Source: Dryocola clanedunensis_A
Lineage (GTDB): Bacteria > Pseudomonadota > Gammaproteobacteria > Enterobacterales > Enterobacteriaceae
Assembly: GCA_038405435.1 (NCBI GenBank)
Contig: JBBYHZ010000004.1
Strand: one strand, 5' to 3'
DNA: 64,000 nucleotides
Part shown: piece by piece, positions 18,464 to 27,391 of the stretch
How positions within the stretch are numbered: the stretch's first letter is position 1
Layout: each line of letters begins with the position of its first letter
Notes under the pieces: generated by a model
What the model was told of the DNA's origin: nothing
Databases searched by the model: none
What the model saw: only the letters and a program-made list of their open reading frames with translations
Position numbers and translations under genes: made by a program

Positions 18464-18948
18464 TTAATTACCTTTACTCGCGCCTTCTCACCTACCACCA
18501 GCGCGTTGTCCGGCACGTCATCCAGCACGACGCTGCCCGCGCCGACGGTGACGTTATCGCCAAGCGTAATATCGCCAATAATGACGACGTTGGCGCCCAG
18601 CTCGACGCCGTTGCCGATAACCGGGCAGGCGAGGCTCTTGCCACGGTTGCCGATGGTGACCCCGTGGCGGATGGTGAAATCGTCTCCGGCCACCACGAAC
18701 TTATTGATGACCACCGCGTAACCGTGGTGGATCACAAAGCGCCGCCCGATGGTTGCCGCCGCCTGAATTTCATAGCCAAACAGGCATTCGGTGATAAAGC
18801 GATAGGCCAGCAGAACGGGCGCCGCCCAGAGGTTGTTGAGGACATTCTTTTTGCGCCACACCGAGCAAAAATGGGCGATGCGGTAGGCCAGCACCATGCA
18901 GCACGGGCGCAGGCTCCAGGAGTTTGCACGCAGATCTTCCAGCACCAT
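18460..18948 (-). CDS. wcaB: WcaB, colanic acid acetyltransferase
   Basis: A 162-aa left-handed beta-helix acyltransferase related to serine acetyltransferase, with hexapeptide repeats (IGNGVELGANVVIIGDITLG, NVTVGAGSVVLDDVPDNALV). It is probably the second O-acetyltransferase of colanic acid. It overlaps wcaA by 1 nt (TAATG) and wcaC by 4 nt. Length equals E. coli WcaB. Confidence 0.95.
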   Translation of the reverse strand: MVLEDLRANSWSLRPCCMVLAYRIAHFCSVWRKKNVLNNLWAAPVLLAYRFITECLFGYEIQAAATIGRRFVIHHGYAVVINKFVVAGDDFTIRHGVTIGNRGKSLACPVIGNGVELGANVVIIGDITLGDNVTVGAGSVVLDDVPDNALVVGEKARVKVIK

Positions 18949-19796
18949 TACCTCCCCCGCAGCCCGTCAGCCAGCCGCTTGGTGTTGCGCACGGTCAGCA
19001 GCGCCATCAGCGTGCGCAGCGACATGCGCTTGTTGCGGATCTGGTAGAGGGTAAAGAGCTGGTATTTCTTGCTGCCGCGGTCAAATTTATCTTTATGCTT
19101 GCGGTAGAAGTGGAAATACCCGGCGAATTTTTTAGGGGATTTGGTGATCTGCATTTCACCGTGGTTGATGTGCAGGATCTGCGTCGCCTCCTCCACTTTC
19201 CACGGCTGGCCGAACTCCACCACCATACGCAGGAAAATATCGTAGTCCTGAGCCGCCGCCAGCTGCGTGTCGAACAGGCAGTGCTTAAAACGCCCGGCGC
19301 TGGTGAACACCTGGTTGCCGATGATATTGCGCTTATAGAAAAGCTTCAGGGAGTACGGGGATTTAGGGTACAGCGGCAGGCTGGCAGGCTGGGAATAAAC
19401 CTGGCCTTCGCAGACATAGTCATTGGCATAGAGAAACGCGTGGGTGACCAGCTGGTGCTTGTGCTCAAGGAACACGGACAGGCGGTTTGGCGTCCACTCG
19501 TCATCGTCATCAATGCCGGTAATAAACTCCCCGCTCGCCTGGCTAATCGCCTGGTTGCGCACCGAACAGGCGCCGGAGTTAAAATCATTGCGGATGTAGC
19601 GTACGCGCCTGTCATCCAGCTCTTCAACAAAGCGCTGAAGCTGCTCGAAGGAAGAGGAGCAGTCGTCAACGATAATCATTTCCCAGTTTTCGAAATCCTG
19701 GCGCAGCACCGATTTAATGGCGCGGATCGCCAGCTGCTGACGATTCCAGGTAGGCATATAAATAGAAATTAACGGGCGCGATTCGGTGGTATTCAT
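18948..19796 (-). CDS. wcaA: WcaA, colanic acid glycosyltransferase
   Basis: A 282-aa GT2-family glycosyltransferase (279 in E. coli). It has LISIYMPTWNRQQLAIRAIK, MIIVDDCSSS and the metal-binding FITGIDDDDEWTP. The start at 19796 (MNTTESRPLISIYMP) has GGGGAG 6 nt upstream and leaves a 139-nt gap to wzc that holds a large REP-like palindrome. Confidence 0.94.
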   Translation of the reverse strand: MNTTESRPLISIYMPTWNRQQLAIRAIKSVLRQDFENWEMIIVDDCSSSFEQLQRFVEELDDRRVRYIRNDFNSGACSVRNQAISQASGEFITGIDDDDEWTPNRLSVFLEHKHQLVTHAFLYANDYVCEGQVYSQPASLPLYPKSPYSLKLFYKRNIIGNQVFTSAGRFKHCLFDTQLAAAQDYDIFLRMVVEFGQPWKVEEATQILHINHGEMQITKSPKKFAGYFHFYRKHKDKFDRGSKKYQLFTLYQIRNKRMSLRTLMALLTVRNTKRLADGLRGR

Positions 19797-19850
19797 AACA
19801 CTCCCCAAAAAAGTCTCGTTGATGAGAAAAGTGCGGTGCAGCTGTCTGAT

Positions 19851-19923
19851 GGTGGATGGCGCTGGCGCTTATCCCCCCTACCCCTGCGAGACGTAGGGCG
19901 GATAAGCTGCGCGTCATCCGCCG
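19851..19923. repeat. Large REP/BIME-like palindrome between wzc and wcaA
   Basis: Left arm GGATGGCGCTGGCGCTTATC with CCCCCCTAC; right arm GTAGGGCGGATAAG then CTGCGCGTCATCC. Arms of about 27 nt flank an 11-nt centre. In E. coli a stem-loop at this same junction is reported to reduce transcription from the wza-wzb-wzc part into the wca part, so this one may do the same. Confidence 0.8.
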
Positions 19924-19935
19924 CGCAGCACGGGC

Positions 19936-22104
19936 TTATTTAGAATCAGATTTATATTCGTACTCGTAGTAACCGTAATCCTGGTACCCCGTCGCACGAC
20001 GGAAGATGGAGTTCAGGATCACGCCGCGCACGTGGATACCGTTCTGTTCGAAGCGGCTCATACTGGTTTCTACTTCTTTGAGGGTGTTCACCGCGTAGCG
20101 CGCAACCATCAGCGTAGTGCCCGCGTGGCGGCCAACAATGGCTGCGTCGGTAACGGCCAGGATTGGCGGGGTATCGATCAGCACCAGGTCATAGTTCTGG
20201 CTCGCCCACTTCACCAGCTCGCCGAAGCGATCGCTCATCAGCAGCTCCGACGGGTTCGCAGGCACCTGGCCGCGTGGGATCAGATCGAAGTTAGGCACCG
20301 ACGTCTTCTGCGTGCAGCGGCTGATATCGCCCATGCCGGAGAGCACGTCCGACAGCCCGTTGACGTTGGTCGTCCCCAGCAGCTCGTGGGTGTAGCCCTT
20401 GCGCATATCACAGTCAATCAGCAGCACGCGCTTGTTGGTCTGGCTTATCACCGCCGCGAGGTTGGCGCAGACGAAGGTCTTACCGATGGACGGGCTGACG
20501 CCGGTAAGCATCAGCACGTTATTGGAGGCCTGCATCATGGCAAAGTGCAGGCTGGTACGCAGGCTGCGGATGGCTTCGATAGCCAGGTCCGTCGGATTGC
20601 CCACCGCCAGCAGCTGGCTTTGCTTGTTACGTCTGGCCCCTTTGACGCCCAGCACCGTGGCGTTGTCGCGGGATTTCTGCCATTCGGACAGCGGAATGCT
20701 GGCGTAAACGCTAAGCCCCGCCTCTTCCAGCACGGCCGGGCTTTCGATGCCGCGGTTAAACAGCGAGCGCAGCAGCACGCCGACAATCGACAGGATCAGG
20801 CCCAGAATAATTGACCCCAGCACGATCAGCGCTTTCTGCGGCTTCACGATGCCCGGCTGGGTAATCGCCGAGTCAACAATACGCACGTCGCCGACGGTGC
20901 TGGCCTCGGTGATTTTCAGCTCCTGCTGTTTGTTCAGCAGCTGCATGTAAACCTGCTGGCCGGACTCCACGTCACGGGTCAGACGCACGATCTCCTGCTG
21001 GGTTTTCGGCATCTGGGTGACGCGCCCGTTCAGGCGTGCTTTCTCATCTTCCAGCGTCTGACGCTTTTCCAGCAGCGTGCGGTAGGCCGGGTGCGCTTTG
21101 GTGTAGAGCTTGGAGATTTCGGCCTCTTTGAAGGTCAGCTCGTTGAGCTGGGCATCAATGTTGACCATGGTGTCGAGAACGGATTTGGCCTCAAGGGAGA
21201 GATCGACCGAATCCTGCTGCTGGCGGTAGGCGTTCAGCTTGTTCTCCGCGTCGTCAAGACGGGTGCGGACGTCCGGCAGCTGCTCGGCAAGGAACTTAAG
21301 GCTCTTCGCCGCCTCTTCGGATTTGCGCTGAACGTTCTGCTCGAGGTAGTTGCGGGTAATGCTGTCGAGGATAGCGCGGATCTGGTCTTTGTCTTCACCG
21401 GTATAAGAGAGGCTAAGCACGCCCGTATCTTTGCCGTTTTCAGCCACGGTCAGGTTGCCCTGAAGCTGGTTGATCATACCCAGCGTGGAGTATTTGGTGA
21501 CGGTAAAGGTGTCACCAACCTGAGCTTTAATGGCGTCAACCGTCATCGAAATGCCCGCTTTTTCCAGCGGCTGGCCAACCTGCCCCTTCGCGCTGAAGCC
21601 GTTATCGCTGGTCAGCTGGTACTGGGTCGGGCTAAGCACTTCAAGGGTAAAGGTGTCTTTGCCCATCCCCGCAGGCAGAGCAAAGCTGCTGACCTTTACC
21701 GTGTCGTTCTGGCGCCCGTGCAGGCGATCCCAGCCCGCGCCAAACAGCCAGAAGGTGTTTTTGACGACCGAAATATCCAGGTTAAGGTCATCAACGGTTT
21801 TGCCCATCACCAGGCGCGACTGGATCAGCTGCATTTCGGCAGCGGAAGCAGGCGGCTTGTTGGAGAGCGCCGAGTTAATGTCGTTAACCAGGGAATTCCC
21901 GGCGTTCTGTTCGATCTGCACCAGCGCATCCGCCTTGTAGATAGGCGTGGCGAACAGCACGTAGATTACGGCCAGCAGTGCAAAAACCGCGGTGATGCCC
22001 AGCACCCACCAGCGGGCTTCAAGCACGGTGCCGAACAGGCGGCCAATATCAATTTCGTCGTTGCCCTCGGTCGAGGCGCTCGAACGGTGTACTTTGTCAG
22101 TCAT
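19936..22104 (-). CDS. wzc: Wzc, BY-kinase and colanic acid co-polymerase
   Basis: A 722-aa inner-membrane polysaccharide co-polymerase and autophosphorylating tyrosine kinase. A Wzz-type N-terminal domain has a first membrane segment at about 32-52 (WWVLGITAVFALLAVIYVLF). A long periplasmic coiled-coil region and a second membrane segment near residue 430 follow. The cytoplasmic kinase has Walker A GVSPSIGKT (Lys542), Walker A' LLIDCDMRKG and Walker B LVLIDTPP. The C-terminus carries the tyrosine cluster (GYQDYGYYEYEYK) that is phosphorylated in trans and dephosphorylated by Wzb. It starts 2 nt after wzb. Confidence 0.97.
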   Translation of the reverse strand: MTDKVHRSSASTEGNDEIDIGRLFGTVLEARWWVLGITAVFALLAVIYVLFATPIYKADALVQIEQNAGNSLVNDINSALSNKPPASAAEMQLIQSRLVMGKTVDDLNLDISVVKNTFWLFGAGWDRLHGRQNDTVKVSSFALPAGMGKDTFTLEVLSPTQYQLTSDNGFSAKGQVGQPLEKAGISMTVDAIKAQVGDTFTVTKYSTLGMINQLQGNLTVAENGKDTGVLSLSYTGEDKDQIRAILDSITRNYLEQNVQRKSEEAAKSLKFLAEQLPDVRTRLDDAENKLNAYRQQQDSVDLSLEAKSVLDTMVNIDAQLNELTFKEAEISKLYTKAHPAYRTLLEKRQTLEDEKARLNGRVTQMPKTQQEIVRLTRDVESGQQVYMQLLNKQQELKITEASTVGDVRIVDSAITQPGIVKPQKALIVLGSIILGLILSIVGVLLRSLFNRGIESPAVLEEAGLSVYASIPLSEWQKSRDNATVLGVKGARRNKQSQLLAVGNPTDLAIEAIRSLRTSLHFAMMQASNNVLMLTGVSPSIGKTFVCANLAAVISQTNKRVLLIDCDMRKGYTHELLGTTNVNGLSDVLSGMGDISRCTQKTSVPNFDLIPRGQVPANPSELLMSDRFGELVKWASQNYDLVLIDTPPILAVTDAAIVGRHAGTTLMVARYAVNTLKEVETSMSRFEQNGIHVRGVILNSIFRRATGYQDYGYYEYEYKSDSK

Positions 22105-22106
22105 TG

Positions 22107-22550
22107 TTATCCCTGATGAGCGTTGAGTGCGTTAGCCCACTTCTGGGCGGAAAGGTCGAGGAGGTCGTAAACCGCTTCGAAAGCTTCGCGGCTTTTGCGA
22201 TACGGATCGGGAATTTCCCGCTCCGCATCCCAGTGACCAAAGAGCATCACTTTGCCGCGCATCTCCGGCGCAATTTCGCAAATGGCGGAGATATGGCGCT
22301 TTTCCATCGTAAGGATCAGGTCATAGTCACGGCACATACGGCCTGAAACCTGACGAGCACAGTGTCCTTCCAGGGAGAGGTTATGCTGCTGCGCGACGCG
22401 AATCGCGCTGGCATCCGCCCCCTTTCCGACCAGCGCCCCCAGCCCCGCCGACTCCACGGTCAGTCCGGGCTGGTAGGTTCTTAGCAGCCGCTCCCCCGTG
22501 GGCGAACGGCAAATGTTCCCCACGCACACCACAAGAATTTTGTTAAACAT
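22107..22550 (-). CDS. wzb: Wzb, low-molecular-weight protein-tyrosine phosphatase
   Basis: A 147-aa LMW-PTP, the E. coli length. The P-loop CVGNICRSPTGERL (Cys9, Arg15) and the general-acid DPYRKS are present. It dephosphorylates the Wzc tyrosine tail; cycling between both states is needed for polymer export. It lies 6 nt after wza and 2 nt before wzc. Confidence 0.97.
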   Translation of the reverse strand: MFNKILVVCVGNICRSPTGERLLRTYQPGLTVESAGLGALVGKGADASAIRVAQQHNLSLEGHCARQVSGRMCRDYDLILTMEKRHISAICEIAPEMRGKVMLFGHWDAEREIPDPYRKSREAFEAVYDLLDLSAQKWANALNAHQG

Positions 22551-22556
22551 AGCGCG

Positions 22557-23690
22557 TTACCATGTATGAAGATCGCTGGCGGTATCCGTCATATAACGAA
22601 CGCCACTGATGGTTGGCAGCAGCTGGTTGATCAGACGGTTCCAGCGGGTGACCGGTGCGGTAGTGACGTACACCACATCGTATGGCTGCAGCTGGAATTC
22701 GGTGCCCATCACCAGCGAGGTGGCGTCGGACATATCCAACTGGTAGATGTTGGCGATTTTGCCGCCCTGCTTCTCTTTGAGCGGTCGAATCACGAAGATG
22801 CCGCTGGCGTTCGAGGCGGTCATGTCCAGCCCTTCCGCCTGGCCCAGCGCTTCGGTCAGCGTCATGCCGCTGAAGTCCATCTTCAGGGTGGTCTGCTTCT
22901 TCACTTCGCCCATCACAAAGACTTTCAGATCGTCGTTGCGCGGCACAAACAGGATGTCCCCCGGATACAGCAGATGGTTCTGGCTCAGATCGCCGTTCTG
23001 CATCAGGGCCTGCAGGGAAATACGCTTTTCCTGCCCGTTGTGCGTCAGGACGACGTTGCGCCAGTCGGCCAGATCGGTGAGGCCGCCCGCGGCGTTGATC
23101 GCATCCAGGACGGTTAACGGCACGTTGGTGATCGGCTGCTGGCCGGATTTATTCACCTGGCCTGAGACGTACGCTTTCTGCGAGCGGAAGGCGGCGATAT
23201 TAACGTCCACCTGCGGGTCAGCAATGTACTGCGCAAGGCGGCCGGTAATATCACTACGGATCTCGGCAAGGGTTTTGCCGGTCACTTTTATTTTGCCCAC
23301 GTACGGATAGAACACGGTGCCGTCTGACTGCACCCAGTTACCGGCATCGCTTGAGCTGCGGTACTGGCCCGCTGGCGTGGTTAACTCAGGGTGGTCCCAC
23401 ACGGTGACGCTCAATACGTCCCCAGGCCCGACGCGATATTGATACTGGGAGATCTCCTGGTCCAGAGACATATTTGGCTGCGCAACGGCAGGACGCACGC
23501 GTAATTGCTCAACCAGACGCGGCGTTAATGGATAAACGTTGACCATGCGATCCAGATCGAAGTCTGCATCCTGTTGCTTGATAACATCTTTTCCCATCGT
23601 AGACATATTGCTACCGGGAAGTACTGTGCAACCGCTCATCAGGGTTACGGATACCAATAAAGGCATCAATTTAAGTTTGTATTTTATCAT
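22557..23690 (-). CDS. wza: Wza, outer-membrane polysaccharide export lipoprotein
   Basis: A 377-aa octameric outer-membrane exporter (379 in E. coli). The lipoprotein signal peptide ends LMSG-C21. The Poly_export domain (YRVGPGDVLSVTVWDHPELT) is followed by SLBB domains and a C-terminal amphipathic helix (VTRWNRLINQLLPTISGVRY) that forms the outer-membrane alpha-barrel. It is first in the operon, behind a ~460-nt leader with a JUMPStart element. The Shine-Dalgarno is weak. Confidence 0.97.
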   Translation of the reverse strand: MIKYKLKLMPLLVSVTLMSGCTVLPGSNMSTMGKDVIKQQDADFDLDRMVNVYPLTPRLVEQLRVRPAVAQPNMSLDQEISQYQYRVGPGDVLSVTVWDHPELTTPAGQYRSSSDAGNWVQSDGTVFYPYVGKIKVTGKTLAEIRSDITGRLAQYIADPQVDVNIAAFRSQKAYVSGQVNKSGQQPITNVPLTVLDAINAAGGLTDLADWRNVVLTHNGQEKRISLQALMQNGDLSQNHLLYPGDILFVPRNDDLKVFVMGEVKKQTTLKMDFSGMTLTEALGQAEGLDMTASNASGIFVIRPLKEKQGGKIANIYQLDMSDATSLVMGTEFQLQPYDVVYVTTAPVTRWNRLINQLLPTISGVRYMTDTASDLHTW

Positions 23691-23873
23691 TGAGTATTTA
23701 TCACTATGGCAGAGTAATTATCCTGAGCGAATAAAATAAGCGACCGGATATCATGAGGACGCACCAGAAAATTGAACATACTGACCGCCAGAAATTAACT
23801 GGCATCAGTCCTAAAATTCGCTTATTTCCCGACATCTTATTGACAGAATAATTGAGGCTTAAACTCTTGCTTT

Positions 23874-23915
23874 CAGGCATGCTACCGCCCTTGGCTTACA
23901 GTCACCAACCCACTG
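23874..23915 (-). promoter_or_regulatory. JUMPStart element with ops site (RfaH recruitment) upstream of wza
   Basis: Read on the minus strand the segment begins CAGTGGGTTGGTGACTGTAA, continues GCCAAGGGCGGTAGC and ends ATGCCTG. This agrees closely with the known JUMPStart consensus, and GGCGGTAGC (23881-23889) is an exact ops element. RfaH binds RNA polymerase paused at ops and suppresses Rho-dependent termination, which suits a ~23-kb operon. It sits about 190 nt upstream of the wza start. Confidence 0.92.
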
Positions 23916-24150
23916 AAAAGAAAGCAGATAATAAGAGGACTCCGAACTTAAGATAAATCTGTAGTATTTATCTTTTATGAGGAGTTACGAGTAATGAAGC
24001 GCTAAAGTGCCACACCAATCAATTATAAAAAAATACATTCCTTGCCAGACACTGGTATCGATTGTTACAGCTAACCCAGGCGCAGGCAAGGCACCAAATG
24101 ATAAGAAATAGACTTTTAAGAATAATATTAAGCACACAAAACCCGTGCTT

Positions 24151-24164
24151 TAGGATTTTCTTTA
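24151..24164 (-). promoter_or_regulatory. Candidate RcsAB box for the colanic acid operon
   Basis: The minus-strand sequence TAAAGAAAATCCTA fits the RcsAB consensus (TaAGaatatTCctA). It lies 461 nt upstream of wza, the distance range where the E. coli wza promoter and its RcsAB box are found. The Rcs phosphorelay (RcsB with RcsA) is the known activator of this operon. Confidence 0.7.
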
Positions 24165-24459
24165 TATTGACAACATTGAATATCAAACGGCAGGGTGAGT
24201 GTTACAGATATATCTCATATATATAATGTCATATTTATTTCTTATTCCTGCCTGAAGGCGTTCTTTTCTTAATTGTTTACCCTGGTTATTGCAGGGATAT
24301 ATAAAAAACAAAGTTTTTTAACCTTAATAGATAAGATTAATCTCAGGGTGTTATTGCATTTTGGCTAAGGGTTATCCATTCTTTTCATGTGGCATAACTT
24401 ATATCAGGCTTCGCTGCCGCAGGATTTTCACCCACTGCTAAGAGGAAAGACAACGCCGT

Positions 24460-26040
24460 ATGGAATGGATCGCCGATCCCTCAATCTGGGCTGGACTGGT
24501 CACGCTGGTGGTTATCGAGCTGGTGCTCGGCATTGATAATCTGGTCTTCATCGCCATCCTGGCCGAGAAGCTCCCCCCTACGCTGCGCGACAGGGCCAGA
24601 ATTACGGGCCTGATCCTTGCCATGCTGATGCGCCTGCTGCTGCTGGCGTCTATCTCCTGGCTCGTCACGCTGACGAAACCGCTGTTTACCCTGGGCAGCT
24701 TCGGCTTCAGCGCCAGGGATTTAATTATGCTCGGCGGCGGGCTGTTCCTGCTGTTTAAGGCAACGGTGGAGCTGAACGAGCGGCTGGAGGGCAAGGACAG
24801 CGAAACGCAAACCCAGCGTAAAGGGGCGCGCTTCTGGCCGGTAGTGGCGCAGATCGTTATTCTGGACGCCGTTTTCTCCCTGGATTCGGTGATTACGGCG
24901 GTGGGGATGGTCGACCATCTGGCGGTCATGATGGCGGCGGTGATTATCGCCATCGGCCTGATGCTGCTCGCCAGCAAACCGCTCACCCGCTTTGTGAACG
25001 GCCACCCGACCATCGTCATTCTCTGCCTGAGCTTCCTGCTGATGATAGGCTTTAGCCTTATTGCGGACGGCTTCGGCTACCAGATCCCAAAAGGCTATCT
25101 GTACGCCGCGATTGGCTTCTCGGTGATGATTGAATCCCTCAACCAGCTGGCGATATTCAACCGCCGCCGCTTTCTGTCGGCGAACCAGTCCCTGCGCCAG
25201 CGAACTGCGGAGGCCGTGCTGAGGCTGCTGAACGGGAAAAAAGAGGAGGCGGAGCTGGATGCGCAGACGGCCTCGCTGATCGCCGACCACGACCCGCAGG
25301 CCGATATCTTCAATCCGCAGGAAAGGCTGATGATTGAACGCGTGCTCAATCTTAATCAGCGCACCGTCAGCAGTATTATGACCTCACGCCACGACGTCGA
25401 GCACCTGAAGCTAAGCGAGAGCGAAACGCACACGCGGGAGATCCTTGATAAAAATCAGCACACCCGCATTGTGATTACCGATGATAACGATGAGATCCTT
25501 GGCGTAGTCCACGTTATCGATTTGCTCACCCAGTCGCTAAAAGGCGAACCTCTTAATATAGAAACCCTGATCCGCCAGCCGCTGGTTTTCCCGGAAACTC
25601 TGCCGCTGCTGCAGGCGCTGGAGCAGTTCCGCAACGCGCGTACGCACTTTGCGTTCGTGGTGGATGAGTTTGGTTCTGTGGAAGGCGTGGTGACGTTAAG
25701 CGACGTCATGGAGACCATCGCCGGCAACCTGCCAAACGAAGTTGAAGAGATAGACGCCCGCCACGATATTCAGAAAAATGCCGACGGCAGCTGGACGGCC
25801 AACGGCCATATGCCGCTGGAAGATCTGGTGCAGTACATTCCCCTGCCCCTTGACGAAAAGCGCAGCTACCACACCATCGCGGGCCTGCTGATGGAGTACC
25901 TGCAGCGCATTCCGGGCGCCGGAGAGACGGTGAAAATCGGCGGCTACGAGCTGAAAACGCTGGAAGTTGAAAGCCACCGGGTGCAGAAAGTGCAGATTAT
26001 CCCGCAGGGAGAGGATGAAGACGAATGGGAATATCCGTAA
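24460..26040 (+). CDS. yegH: YegH, TerC-family membrane protein with CBS and CorC domains
   Basis: A 526-aa protein. The N-terminal TerC-like integral membrane domain (about residues 1-230) begins MEWIADPSIWAGLVTLVVIE and has the conserved acidic ELVLGIDNLVF and LDAVFSLDSVITAVGM. A CBS-pair (about 290-410; VVDEFGSVEGVVTLSDVMET) and a C-terminal CorC/HlyC transporter-associated domain follow. Family members are linked to metal ion homeostasis, but YegH's substrate is unknown. It is divergent from wza and convergent with the secretion operon, 16 nt away. Confidence 0.92.
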   Translation: MEWIADPSIWAGLVTLVVIELVLGIDNLVFIAILAEKLPPTLRDRARITGLILAMLMRLLLLASISWLVTLTKPLFTLGSFGFSARDLIMLGGGLFLLFKATVELNERLEGKDSETQTQRKGARFWPVVAQIVILDAVFSLDSVITAVGMVDHLAVMMAAVIIAIGLMLLASKPLTRFVNGHPTIVILCLSFLLMIGFSLIADGFGYQIPKGYLYAAIGFSVMIESLNQLAIFNRRRFLSANQSLRQRTAEAVLRLLNGKKEEAELDAQTASLIADHDPQADIFNPQERLMIERVLNLNQRTVSSIMTSRHDVEHLKLSESETHTREILDKNQHTRIVITDDNDEILGVVHVIDLLTQSLKGEPLNIETLIRQPLVFPETLPLLQALEQFRNARTHFAFVVDEFGSVEGVVTLSDVMETIAGNLPNEVEEIDARHDIQKNADGSWTANGHMPLEDLVQYIPLPLDEKRSYHTIAGLLMEYLQRIPGAGETVKIGGYELKTLEVESHRVQKVQIIPQGEDEDEWEYP

Positions 26041-26056
26041 CCTCCGCCATCGCCGC

Positions 26057-27391
26057 TCAATGAGCCCTGTCGGCGCCGTCCAGCCAGGGCAGCAGCAAAC
26101 CGGCGTCTTTGCGGATCGACAGAATGCTGTACCAGGCGTCAAAGCGGCTTGAAATCGCGTTCACCTGGTTGTTGTAGTGGTCGGTCTCGGCGATCAGCAC
26201 GTCCAGCAGGCTGCGCTTGCCCAGGTGATACCACTGCTGATAGAACATCCAGCGGATCCTGTCGCTCTCTACGGCAAGGTTCGCATAGCTCGCAGCGCGC
26301 CTGTTATATTTCTCCACTTCCTTGAACTGGGTCCGGATACGGTAAGTCACGCGGCGCATCAGATCTTCCCGCGCCTGCCTGTAGGCTTCGGCGCTGTGTA
26401 CCGCGGAAGAGACTTTTGCCATCCCGGAAAACCCCTCGAAGATGTCCCAGCTGATGGACAGCCCGACCTGCAGATCGCTTTCCTCGCCATAGTTTGCGGC
26501 GGCAAAGCCTTTGTAGGCCACCAGATCGAGCCGGGGGAGCTGCTTCGCCTGCTCTTCTTTCGCGCTGGCGAGCCACGCCCGGTACTGCGCCTGCGCCTCG
26601 CGCATCATCGGTGTTGCCTGTAAATTCCCGAGCGCCGCTTCGGCGTCCGGCATCTGCATGTCCCACAGGCTGTCTACGGGTAAGGGATCGCGCGGTTCGT
26701 CACCGAGCCACTCGTTCAGCGTCACGGTCAGCGTCTCTATTTCTGCTGCCGCGTCGTCCCGCGCCTCTTCGGCCTGCAGCAGCCGGGCCTGCGCCTGCAC
26801 CAGCTCGCTCCTGCGTCCGCCATCGCTCTGTACAATACGCCCGAGCATGGTCACCAGCTCCTGCATCCGGGCGGCGTAAACCCGCGCGGTCTGCAGAATG
26901 GCCCGCTGCTTCCCGAGTCTGACCTCCGTCCCGGTCACGTTAAAAGCGAGTTCATCAAGCTGAGAAAGGTATTTCTGCGCGGCGGCCACGTCACGGTACT
27001 CACGATTTTTAATGGCGTTCGCCAGCCTGCCCCAGTCGAAGACCGGCATGGTCAGCGACGCGCTGAAATCGCCGTCGTTTGCGTAGCGCTTATAGCGCCC
27101 GCTGCCTTCGGTGACGGGCATGACGGCGGCGTTAACGTGCAGCTGCGGCCAGCGCTCCCCTTTGGTGACATCGATATCGTCCGTCGCTGACCGCCACTGT
27201 TCGTAGAGCTGGCGCAGCTGGTAGTCCCTGGCGACGGCAATGTTTACTTCGTGATTAAAGACGCTCTTCACGGCAATCGTCTTATTTGAGGCAGCCCGCA
27301 ATGAAAATGCAGAGCAGGCTAAAACGCTGCAAAGCAGCATGGCCGCAACGCCTTTCAGCCTTAGCACATCCCTGACTGGCTTCATGTTCAT
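26057..27391 (-). CDS. TolC-family outer-membrane channel of a type I secretion system
   Basis: A 444-aa protein with an N-terminal signal peptide (hydrophobic GVAAMLLCSVLACSAFSL) and two outer-membrane efflux protein repeats rich in coiled coil, with the typical LPRLDLVAYKGFAA and DIFEGFSGMAKVSSA segments. In the LapE/AggA family such proteins form the outer-membrane duct for large adhesins. A cysteine in VLAC could act as a lipobox but is weak. It overlaps the adaptor gene by 4 nt (ATGA) and is last in the secretion operon, ending 16 nt from the yegH stop. Confidence 0.88.
   Translation of the reverse strand: MNMKPVRDVLRLKGVAAMLLCSVLACSAFSLRAASNKTIAVKSVFNHEVNIAVARDYQLRQLYEQWRSATDDIDVTKGERWPQLHVNAAVMPVTEGSGRYKRYANDGDFSASLTMPVFDWGRLANAIKNREYRDVAAAQKYLSQLDELAFNVTGTEVRLGKQRAILQTARVYAARMQELVTMLGRIVQSDGGRRSELVQAQARLLQAEEARDDAAAEIETLTVTLNEWLGDEPRDPLPVDSLWDMQMPDAEAALGNLQATPMMREAQAQYRAWLASAKEEQAKQLPRLDLVAYKGFAAANYGEESDLQVGLSISWDIFEGFSGMAKVSSAVHSAEAYRQAREDLMRRVTYRIRTQFKEVEKYNRRAASYANLAVESDRIRWMFYQQWYHLGKRSLLDVLIAETDHYNNQVNAISSRFDAWYSILSIRKDAGLLLPWLDGADRAH

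Larger units (their letters stand above)
23691..24459. promoter_or_regulatory. Long regulatory region between wza and yegH
   Basis: A 769-nt gene-free, AT-rich stretch between the divergent wza and yegH. It carries a candidate RcsAB box (24151-24164) and the JUMPStart/ops element (23874-23915), each entered separately. No credible ORF with a ribosome-binding site is seen. The yegH promoter must lie in the right part, but no hexamers are called with confidence. Confidence 0.8.
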
